Positions 54,509-64,000 of a stretch of DNA of 64,000 nucleotides are shown here, piece by piece; within the stretch, counting starts at the first letter, position 1, and each line of letters begins with the position of its first letter. A program made the position numbers and the translations under genes. The DNA comes from Burkholderia pseudomultivorans. GTDB taxonomy: Bacteria; Pseudomonadota; Gammaproteobacteria; Burkholderiales; Burkholderiaceae. The stretch covers positions 2,356,001-2,420,000 of the forward strand of contig NZ_CP013378.1 of NCBI RefSeq assembly GCF_001718415.1, given 5' to 3'. The notes beneath the pieces are model-generated. The model made no database searches, was not told where the DNA came from, and was given only the letters and a program-made list of their open reading frames with translations.

Positions 54509-54908
54509 GGGTCGGATCCATTGCTCGAACCACTCCGCATTCTTGCCTGGCGCGGACACTTAGGTGCGAACCACTCCGTTGGCCACGGCACCGGGAAGCC
54601 ATGCGTTATCCCAAGCGCCTTTCTTTTGGTTACTTTTCTTTGGCAAGACAAAGAAAAGTAACCGCCGCCCCGCGCAGGGGCGACACTAATAGACCGACAC
54701 GATCACAGGTGCTTCACGACCACCTAAGCGAACCACCAAAAGCCCCCCAAAAATACGAACCAAAACCACGTACCCCCCGCCCGAGAGGGCAAAATACCCC
54801 GCACTATCCGCTTCCGATAGAACCCGTCGCAATTCCGCAAGACGCTTGCGTCACCCTTACCTAAACTTGATCCTGTTGAACCCTCTTACGAAACCGAAAG
54901 GAACGACC
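54509..54908. other. Region between IS and astC
   Basis: 400 bp without a gene. It contains a 14-bp perfect stem, GGTTACTTTTCTTT/AAAGAAAAGTAACC with an 8-nt loop (54628-54663), and directly after it the CGCCCC/GGGGCG hairpin inside the 73-bp repeat copy B. From 54740 the sequence is A/C-rich and leads to the astC start. GAAAGGA lies 7 bp upstream of the astC ATG. Confidence 0.6.
54665..54737 (-). repeat. 73-bp repeat, copy B (inverted)
   Basis: Reverse complement of copy A at 51232-51304 with four mismatches. It marks the right edge of the inserted cassette, 171 bp before astC. Confidence 0.85.
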
Positions 54909-56141
54909 ATGACGACCTCGACCGTGACCCGCCAGACATTCGACGAAGTGATGGTGCCGGTATTTTCCCCCGCCCCGTTCGTGCCGGATCGCGCGGAGGG
55001 CTCCCGCGTGTGGGACACGGCTGGCCGCGAATACATCGACTTCGCCTGCGGGATCGCGGTCACGTCGCTCGGCCACGGCCATCCTGAACTGCTGAAGGTG
55101 CTCGACGAACAAAGCCGCAAGCTCTGGCACATCGGCAACGGCTACACGAACGAGCCGGTCCTGCGCCTCGCGAAGCGCCTCGAATCGCTGACCTTCGCCG
55201 ACCGCGCGTTCTTCGCGAACTCCGGCGCGGAAGCGAACGAAGCCGCACTGAAGCTCGCGCGCCGCGTCGCGTTCGATCGCCACGGCGCCGACAAATTCGA
55301 AATCATCTCGTTCGTGCAGTCGTTCCACGGCCGCACGTTCTTCACGGTCAGCGTCGGCGGCCAGCCGAAGTACTCGGAAGGCTTCGGCCCGGTCCCGGCC
55401 GGCATCAAGCACCTGCCGTACAACGACATCGAAGCCGCCAAGGCCGCCATCGGCCCGCAAACCTGCGCGGTGATCGTCGAGCCGGTGCAGGGCGAAGGCG
55501 GCGTGATCCCGGCCGATCCGGCCTTCCTGAAGGCGCTGCGCGAAGCGTGCGATGCCAACGACGCACTGCTGATCTTCGACGAAGTGCAGACCGGCGTCGG
55601 CCGCACCGGTCAGTTCTACGCCTACATGGACACCGGCGTCACGCCCGACATCCTGACGACCGCGAAGGCGCTCGGCAACGGCTTCCCGATCGGCGCGATG
55701 CTGACCACCAACGAACTGGCCGCGCATTTCAAGGTCGGCGTGCACGGCACGACGTACGGCGGCAACCCGCTCGCATCGGCGATCGCGGACAAGGTCGTCG
55801 AACTGATCGGCAATCCCGAACTGCTCGAAGGTGTGCGCGAACGCAGCGTGCGCCTGAAGGGCGCGCTCGAACGCATCAACGCACGCTTCGGCATCTTCAA
55901 GGAAGTGCGCGGCAAGGGCCTGCTGGTCGGCGCGGAACTGACCGCCGCCTTCGACGGGCGCGCGAAGGACTTCGTGACCGCGGCCGCCGAGCACGGCGTG
56001 ATCATGCTGATCGCCGGCCCGAACGTGCTGCGCTTCGTGCCGTCGCTGGTGATTCCGTTCGACGAGCTCGACGAAGGCATGAAGCGCTTCGAGAAGGCGG
56101 TCGAACAGGTGCTCGCCGCACAGGAAGCCACCGCGCGCTGA
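54909..56141 (+). CDS. astC: Succinylornithine transaminase (AstC/AruC)
   Basis: 410-aa PLP-dependent class III aminotransferase, third AST step (N2-succinylornithine to succinylglutamate semialdehyde). Landmarks: [45 protein letters not shown], and the PLP Lys in [16 protein letters not shown]. Can also act on acetylornithine in many bacteria. First gene of the AST operon; aruF begins 31 bp later. Confidence 0.95.
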   Translation: MTTSTVTRQTFDEVMVPVFSPAPFVPDRAEGSRVWDTAGREYIDFACGIAVTSLGHGHPELLKVLDEQSRKLWHIGNGYTNEPVLRLAKRLESLTFADRAFFANSGAEANEAALKLARRVAFDRHGADKFEIISFVQSFHGRTFFTVSVGGQPKYSEGFGPVPAGIKHLPYNDIEAAKAAIGPQTCAVIVEPVQGEGGVIPADPAFLKALREACDANDALLIFDEVQTGVGRTGQFYAYMDTGVTPDILTTAKALGNGFPIGAMLTTNELAAHFKVGVHGTTYGGNPLASAIADKVVELIGNPELLEGVRERSVRLKGALERINARFGIFKEVRGKGLLVGAELTAAFDGRAKDFVTAAAEHGVIMLIAGPNVLRFVPSLVIPFDELDEGMKRFEKAVEQVLAAQEATAR

Positions 56142-56172
56142 GCGGCGCGCCCATCGCAGAACAGGAACGACG

Positions 56173-57221
56173 ATGCTATTTGTTCGCCCCGGCAAACTCA
56201 CGGATCTCGATGCGCTCGCGCACATGGCGCGCACCGCGCAGCCGGTCCTGCACTCGCTGCCGCACGACCGCGCGGCGCTCGAAGCGCGCGTCGCGCTGTC
56301 CGAGGATTCGTTTCGCGCGGACGTCGACTTCGCCGGCGAGGAGTTCTACCTCTTCGTGCTCGAGGATTCGACGACCGGCAAGCTGCTCGGCACCGCTAGC
56401 ATCGTGGCCGCGGCGGGCTACTCGGAGCCGTTCTACGCGTTTCGCAACGACGCACTGATCCACGCGTCGCGCGAACTGCACGTGAACCGCAAGATCCACG
56501 CGCTCACGATGTCGCACGAGCTGACCGGCAAGAGCCGCCTCGCGGGCTTCTATGTCGACCCGTCGCTGCGCGGCGACGCGGCCGCGCACCTGATCTCGCG
56601 CGCGCGCATGATGTACATCGCCGCGAACCGCCGCCGCTTCACGCCGGAAGTGTTCACGCTGCTGCTCGGCGTGAGCGACGAAAACGGTGCGTCGCCGTTC
56701 TGGGAAGCGGTGGGCCGCAAGTTCTTCGGCCGCGATTTCACCGACGTCGACATCGCGTCGGGCGGCCGCAGCCGCACCTTCATCGCGGAAGTGATGCCGG
56801 CCTATCCGCTCTATGTGCCGCTGCTGCCGGAAGCCGCGCAGCGCGTGCTCGGCGAGCCGAACCAGACGGCGCTGCTCGCGTACGACATCCATCTCGAAGA
56901 AGGCTTCGAGCCCGACCGCTTCGTCGACATCTTCGATGCAGGCCCGGTGCTGACCGCGCAGGTCGACCGCACCGCATGCGTGAAGCACGGCGCCGAGCGC
57001 GTCGTGCGCGAAGCGGCGCATCAGCAGGGCGATGTGGCCTATATGGTGTCGTCCGGCAGCGGCGAATCGTTCCGCTGCGTGCTCGCGGATCTGCCGGGCG
57101 ATGCGGCCGACGCACCGCTGGCGGGCGACGTGCGCGCGGCGCTTGATGTGAAGGATGGCGATGTCGTGCGCTGCGTGCCGCTGCACCGCCGCGACGATGA
57201 GGAATTGAAGGGAGACGCAGC

Positions 57222-57225
<4 letters not shown>
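56173..57225 (+). CDS. aruF: Arginine N-succinyltransferase, alpha subunit
   Basis: 350-aa subunit of the first AST enzyme (arginine plus succinyl-CoA). Contains GFYVDPSLRGDAAAHLISRA and GVSDENGASPFWEAVGRKFFG, the AstA-family core with conserved His and Gly positions, and a C-terminal FDAGPVLTAQVDRT. It pairs with AruG in heteromeric enzymes of Pseudomonas and Burkholderia. The two genes overlap by 4 bp. Confidence 0.93.
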
Positions 57226-59724
<2,499 letters not shown>

Positions 59725-59738
59725 TCGACGGAGCGACG

Positions 59739-61079
59739 ATGAACGCACAAGAAGCCAATTTCGACGGACTCGTCGGCCCGACCCACAACTACGCCGGGCT
59801 GTCGTTCGGCAACGTGGCGTCGCTGAACAACGAAAAGTCGGCCGCGAACCCGAAGGCCGCCGCGAAGCAGGGGCTGCGCAAGATGAAGCAGCTCGCCGAT
59901 CTCGGCTTCGTGCAGGGCGTGCTGCCGCCGCAGGAGCGGCCGTCGCTGCGCCTGCTGCGCGAGCTCGGCTTCTCGGGCAAGGACGCCGACGTGATCGCGA
60001 AGGCCGCGAAGCAGGCGCCCGAACTGCTGGCCGCGGCCAGCTCGGCCTCGGCAATGTGGACCGCGAACGCGGCCACCGTCAGCCCGTCGGCCGATACCAA
60101 CGACGGCCGCGTGCATTTCACGCCGGCCAACCTGTGCAGCAAGCTGCACCGCGCGATCGAGCACGAAGCGACGCGCCGCACGCTGTCGACGCTGTTCGCC
60201 GATCCCGCGCACTTCGCGGTGCACGAGGCGCTGACCGGCACGCCGGCGCTCGGCGACGAAGGCGCGGCGAACCACACGCGCTTCTGCGCGGAATACGGCA
60301 AGCCGGGCGTCGAGTTCTTCGTGTACGGGCGCGCCGAATACCGCCGCGGCCCGGAGCCGAAGCGCTTCCCGGCGCGCCAGACCTTCGAGGCGAGCCGCGC
60401 GGTCGCGCATCGGCACGGGCTTGCGGAAGCGGCGACCGTCTACGCACAGCAGGATCCGGACGTGATCGATGCGGGCGTGTTCCACAACGACGTGATCTCG
60501 GTCGGCAACCGCGACACGCTGTTCACGCACGAGCGCGCGTTCGTCAACAAGCAGGCGGTCTACGACACGCTGACCGCCGCGCTCGACGCGCGCGGCGCGC
60601 GCCTGAACGTGATCGAGGTGCCCGATGCGGCGGTGAGCGTCAACGACGCGGTCACGTCGTACCTGTTCAACAGCCAGCTGCTGTCGCGCGCGGACGGCTC
60701 GCAGGTGCTCGTCGTGCCGCAGGAGTGCCGCGAGAACGCGAACGTCGCGGCCTATCTCGACCAGCTCGCGGCCGGCAACGGCGCGATCCGCGACGTGCTG
60801 GTGTTCGACCTGCGCGAGAGCATGAAGAACGGCGGCGGCCCCGCCTGCCTGCGCCTGCGCGTCGTGCTGAACGATGCGGAGCGCGCGGCCGTCACATCGA
60901 ACGTGTGGATCAACGACACGCTGTTCGCATCGCTCGACGCGTGGATCGACAAGCACTACCGCGATCGCCTCGCGCCGGAAGACCTCGCCGACCCGGCGCT
61001 GCTCGACGAGTCGCGCACGGCGCTCGACGAGCTCACGCAGATCCTGCGCGTCGGTTCGCTGTATGAATTCCAGCGCTGA
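59739..61079 (+). CDS. astB: N-succinylarginine dihydrolase
   Basis: 446-aa guanidino-group hydrolase that converts succinylarginine to succinylornithine, CO2 and ammonia. N-terminal [20 protein letters not shown] is diagnostic. Active-site His is in [14 protein letters not shown], the catalytic Cys in [11 protein letters not shown]. Length is standard. Second AST step. Confidence 0.96.
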   Translation: MNAQEANFDGLVGPTHNYAGLSFGNVASLNNEKSAANPKAAAKQGLRKMKQLADLGFVQGVLPPQERPSLRLLRELGFSGKDADVIAKAAKQAPELLAAASSASAMWTANAATVSPSADTNDGRVHFTPANLCSKLHRAIEHEATRRTLSTLFADPAHFAVHEALTGTPALGDEGAANHTRFCAEYGKPGVEFFVYGRAEYRRGPEPKRFPARQTFEASRAVAHRHGLAEAATVYAQQDPDVIDAGVFHNDVISVGNRDTLFTHERAFVNKQAVYDTLTAALDARGARLNVIEVPDAAVSVNDAVTSYLFNSQLLSRADGSQVLVVPQECRENANVAAYLDQLAAGNGAIRDVLVFDLRESMKNGGGPACLRLRVVLNDAERAAVTSNVWINDTLFASLDAWIDKHYRDRLAPEDLADPALLDESRTALDELTQILRVGSLYEFQR

Positions 61080-61086
61080 GCCGCAT

Positions 61087-62115
61087 ATGTCCGGCACGCC
61101 GATGCTCGACGATTTTCTCGCATTCACGCTCGCCGGCGATGCGCCGGCCGTGACGGGCGGCGCCTGCGCGGGCGGCGCGCTGCGCTGGCACTGGCTCGGC
61201 GACGGCCTGCTCGCGCTCGAACCGCACGCGCCGGCCGCTGCGCCGCGCGCCAGCGTGCTGGTGTCGGCCGGCGTGCACGGCGACGAAACCGCGCCGATCG
61301 AGCTGCTGTCGCGGCTCGTGCGCGACCTCGCGGCGGGCGCGCTGCCGCTCGCGTGCCGGCTGCTCGTCGTGCTCGGCAACGTGCCGGCGATGCGTGCGGG
61401 CGAGCGCTACCTCGACGACGACCTGAACCGCCTGTTCAGCGGCCGCCATGCGCAGGTGCCGACGAGCCGCGAGGCGCCGCGCGCCGCGCAGCTCGAAGCG
61501 GTTGCCCGCGCGTTCTTCGCGGCGGCGCCGGCGGGCGGCGCACGCTGGCATGTCGACATGCATACGGCGATCCGCGCGTCGGTGTTCGAGCAGTTCGCGC
61601 TGCTGCCGCACACGGGCGCGCCGCCGTCGCGCGCGATGGTCGAATGGCTCGGCGATGCGCGCATCGCGGCCGTGCTGCTGCATACCGCGAAGGGCAACAC
61701 CTATTCGCATTTCACGGCCGAGCAGTGCGGCGCGCTCGCCTGCACGCTGGAGCTCGGCAAGGTGCGGCCGTTCGGCCAGAACGACCTGACGCGCTTCGAC
61801 GGCGCCGATCGCGCGGTGCGGCGGCTCGTGTCGGGCACGCCGCGCGACGCCGATGCGCCGCTGCCGCGCGTGTTTACGGTGATCGACCAGATCACCAAGC
61901 AAAGCGACGCGCTCGAGCTGTTCGTCGCGGCCGACGTCGCGAACTTCACCGCGTTCGCGCGCGGCACGGTGCTCGCGCAGGACGGCGACTACCGCTACAC
62001 GGTGCGGCACGACGAGGAGCGCATCGTGTTCCCGAATCCGGCCGTGAAGCCGGGCCTGCGCGCGGGCCTGCTCGTCGTCGACACGACGCGCGAGACGCTC
62101 GCGTCGCTCGTCTGA
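61087..62115 (+). CDS. astE: Succinylglutamate desuccinylase
   Basis: 342-aa zinc carboxypeptidase-like enzyme that releases glutamate and succinate. Zn ligands: HxxE in [13 protein letters not shown] and His in WHVDMHTAI. Catalytic Glu in [11 protein letters not shown]. Last AST gene, 7 bp after astB. The ATG at 61087 is used; an in-frame upstream extension into the astB stop lacks conservation. Confidence 0.94.
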   Translation: MSGTPMLDDFLAFTLAGDAPAVTGGACAGGALRWHWLGDGLLALEPHAPAAAPRASVLVSAGVHGDETAPIELLSRLVRDLAAGALPLACRLLVVLGNVPAMRAGERYLDDDLNRLFSGRHAQVPTSREAPRAAQLEAVARAFFAAAPAGGARWHVDMHTAIRASVFEQFALLPHTGAPPSRAMVEWLGDARIAAVLLHTAKGNTYSHFTAEQCGALACTLELGKVRPFGQNDLTRFDGADRAVRRLVSGTPRDADAPLPRVFTVIDQITKQSDALELFVAADVANFTAFARGTVLAQDGDYRYTVRHDEERIVFPNPAVKPGLRAGLLVVDTTRETLASLV

Positions 62116-62256
62116 CCTGCCGGTGCACGGCGCGGCGGCGGCTGCGCGCCGTGCCTTGCCTGTTTGCGACATCGTCTTGCAAGTTCGGCGTGCGGTCCGG
62201 GGCACGCCTGCGCGCAGCGCAGCATCGCGCGCTTTGCCGTGCCGGGCCGCGCGGGT

Positions 62257-62265
62257 TGGTACAAT
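62257..62265 (+). promoter_or_regulatory. Extended -10 promoter element, candidate
   Basis: TGGTACAAT: TGn followed by TACAAT, 122 bp upstream of the binding-protein gene. No good -35 box at the standard distance. Confidence 0.4.
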
Positions 62266-62387
62266 CGCGGCCTTGCGGCTGTTGCGCCGCATCACGGCGC
62301 GGCGTCGCGATTGCCGTTGTCATCCGACCCTGCAATGATGCATGCGCCCGTAGTTCCGGAACATTCGAGTATCGAGGAGAGCATTTG

Positions 62388-63182
62388 ATGAAGTTGGATT
62401 GGCGTAAAGTGGCCGCGTACGCGGCGGTGGCGGCATCGGCAGTGGCGGCCGGCAGCGCGGTTGCGGCGGACCTGAAGGAGATCCGGTTCGGCGTCGAGGC
62501 TTCGTACGCGCCGTTCGAATACAAGACGCCCGACGGCAAGCTGACCGGCTTCGACATCGATATCGGCAACGCGGTGTGCGCGAAGCTGAAGACGAAGTGC
62601 GTGTGGGTCGAGAACGACTTCGACGGCCTGATCCCCGCGCTGCAGGCGCGCAAGTTCGACGCGATCAACTCGGACATGACGATCACCGACCAGCGCAAGC
62701 ACGCGATCGCGTTCACCGATCCGATCTACACGATCCCGAACCAGCTGATCGCGAAGCAGGGCAGCGGCCTGCTGCCGACCCCGCAGTCGCTGAAGGGCAA
62801 GCGCGTCGGCGTGCTGCAGGGCACGATCCAGGAAGCGTACGCGAAGAAGAAGTGGGCGCCGGCCGGCGTCGAAGTCGTGCCGTACCAGACGCAGGATCTC
62901 GCGTATGCGGACCTGAAGTCGGGCCGCCTCGACGCGACCTTCCAGGATTCCGAAGCGGGCGCGAAGGGCTTCCTGTCGAAGCCGCAAGGCCAGGGCTTCG
63001 CGTTCGCGGGCGGCACCGTCAGCGATACCGAGATCCTCGGCTCGGGCGTCGGCTTCGGCCTGCGCAAGAACGACGCGGCGCTGAAGACCGCGCTCGATCA
63101 GGCGCTGAAGGAGCTGAAGGCCGACGGCACGATCGACAATCTCGCGAAGAAGTATTTCAGCGTGCCCGTCACGCTCAAGTAA
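62388..63182 (+). CDS. Basic amino-acid periplasmic binding protein (ArgT/HisJ-like)
   Basis: 264 aa. Signal peptide with AAYAAVAASAVAAGSAVAA, mature start DLKEIRFGVEASYAPFEYKT. The family pattern is GKLTGFDIDIGNAVCAKL, and Cys residues CAKLKTKC could form the disulfide typical of LAO/HisJ proteins. It is the probable binding partner of the HisQMP transporter at 47.9-50.1 kb, whose operon lacks one. ATG with GAGGAGAGC upstream. It is separated from astE by 272 bp with its own promoter. Confidence 0.92.
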   Translation: MKLDWRKVAAYAAVAASAVAAGSAVAADLKEIRFGVEASYAPFEYKTPDGKLTGFDIDIGNAVCAKLKTKCVWVENDFDGLIPALQARKFDAINSDMTITDQRKHAIAFTDPIYTIPNQLIAKQGSGLLPTPQSLKGKRVGVLQGTIQEAYAKKKWAPAGVEVVPYQTQDLAYADLKSGRLDATFQDSEAGAKGFLSKPQGQGFAFAGGTVSDTEILGSGVGFGLRKNDAALKTALDQALKELKADGTIDNLAKKYFSVPVTLK

Positions 63183-63210
63183 GCGTCTCGTTTCATTGCA
63201 CGCTCGCAGC

Positions 63211-63239
63211 CGGCCGCTCATGCGGCCGGTTTGCTTTTG
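63211..63239 (+). terminator. Terminator of the binding-protein gene
   Basis: Stem CCGGCCGC/GCGGCCGG with a TCAT loop, followed by TTTGCTTTT. Confidence 0.8.
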
Positions 63240-63284
63240 GGGGCGGGGCGTCGCCGGCGCGGATGCGCAGCGGCGAGCGCGAGG

Positions 63285-64000
63285 CTACGCGGGAAAGAAC
63301 CGGCTCAGTTCGCGCGCGAGCTCGTTGAGCACGGCCATTTCCTGCTGCGCGATCTTGCGCGCGGGCTGGGCGCCGGCCCAGTCGCCGTACAGCAGCGCGA
63401 CCGTCGTCGTGCCGACGCGCACCGGCAGCAGCACGAACGCGCGCGTGTCGTCGAACGCGTCGAGGTACCACGCGGGCAGCCGCCTGAGCATCTTCGGCTC
63501 CTGCGCCTGCTCGATGAAGATGCCGACCGAGTTGGTGATCGCGAGATGGAACACGTCCGGCTCGAAGCGTTCGTCGAAGCGCAGCCGGTCGAGCACCGCA
63601 TCGACGTCGGGGCCGAAGCCGAGCCGCGCGGCGAACGTGCCGTCCGCGTGCCGCACGAACATCACGGTGCGCGTGAACGCAAGGCCGGCGAGCAGGCTTT
63701 CCGACGCGAGCGCGAGCACCGGCGTCAGCACGTGCTCCGACGGCAGCGCACGCAGGTCGGCAAGGCCGGCTTCGAGGCAGGCCTCGGGCTCGGCCTGCGC
63801 GCGCGCGATCGCGTCGGCGTTCGCGCGCAGCTCGACGATCTCGCGCATCACGGTGTCGCTCGCTTCCTCGCGCGCGAGCTGCTCGGCGATTTCGACCAGC
63901 GTGCCGGACTCCGTATCGAGGATCGGCGCGTAGTGCTGTGCGAGCGCGACGATGCGCGCGTCGCGCTGCGGGCTCGCGGGCATCGCGAGCGCGCCCGCGA
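63285..64000 (-). CDS. C-terminal part of a probable HDOD-domain signalling protein (partial)
   Basis: Open through the right edge; the true start lies beyond 64000. The visible 238 codons include VIVLAQHYAPILDTESG-like helices (RIVALAQHYAPIL), then a GAF-like part: LLAGLAFTRTVMFVRHADGTFAARLG and LLPVRVGTTTVALLYGDW. This resembles the region after the HDOD domain in betaproteobacterial HDOD proteins. Identification is tentative; the diagnostic HDOD part is outside the window. It may instead be a GAF-only sensor. Convergent with the binding-protein gene. Confidence 0.4.
   Translation of the reverse strand, partial: AGALAMPASPQRDARIVALAQHYAPILDTESGTLVEIAEQLAREEASDTVMREIVELRANADAIARAQAEPEACLEAGLADLRALPSEHVLTPVLALASESLLAGLAFTRTVMFVRHADGTFAARLGFGPDVDAVLDRLRFDERFEPDVFHLAITNSVGIFIEQAQEPKMLRRLPAWYLDAFDDTRAFVLLPVRVGTTTVALLYGDWAGAQPARKIAQQEMAVLNELARELSRFFPA

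Overview
The window looks like a chromosome of a Burkholderia cepacia complex-type betaproteobacterium. The GC content is very high. EF-P carries Arg32 and sits beside the rhamnosyltransferase EarP. RNase III has the long Ala/Lys-rich tail seen in Burkholderia. The window also holds a hopanoid cyclitol-ether cluster and a complete arginine succinyltransferase (AST) cluster. Assignments come from reading motifs by eye; no database search was run.

Layout. 1-6.8 kb (+): core operon lepA(partial)-lepB-rnc-era-recO-pdxJ-acpS-nagZ. 6.9-10.4 kb (-): an NtrC-type response regulator with a degenerate sigma54 loop, then efp and earP. 10.5-13.2 kb (+): uvrC and pgsA, followed by three identical tRNA-Gly(GCC) genes and tRNA-Cys(GCA). 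13.9-16.5 kb: a scarred accessory stretch with a phage methylase fragment, a Tat-exported 13-Cys copper-storage protein, about 1 kb of AT-richer DNA and two small unknown genes. 16.5-24.1 kb: GNAT, XRE-cupin, ParD-like/second map, free Met-sulfoxide reductase, LysR/pirin, ElaA, and a Sco-PCuAC-CtaG cytochrome oxidase copper-assembly operon. 24.5-30.2 kb: otsBA, an ABC exporter and a glycosyltransferase. 30.4-41.6 kb: two membrane proteins, a 14-bp tandem repeat, gudD and its divergent GntR regulator, a branched-chain amino-acid binding protein, a Tat phospholipase C, pdxY, an alpha/beta hydrolase and a luciferase-like monooxygenase. 42.2-47.6 kb: hpnI-J-K-L and a BamE-like lipoprotein.

47.9-63.2 kb is a regulon for basic amino-acid uptake and breakdown. 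It holds hisQ-hisM-hisP-type transporter genes, an ArgR-like AraC regulator, astC-aruF-aruG-astD-astB-astE, and the periplasmic binding protein at the far end. It is split between the regulator and astC by a foreign cassette of about 3.4 kb (51.3-54.66 kb). The cassette carries PAAR, a Tae4-type T6SS amidase and a small membrane protein (candidate immunity), plus an intact IS256-family element with a perfect 8-bp target duplication. A 73-bp sequence lies in inverted orientation on both sides of the cassette (69/73 identical). This orphan T6SS effector module is the most interesting part of the window. The last gene (63.3 kb to the edge, -) is partial.
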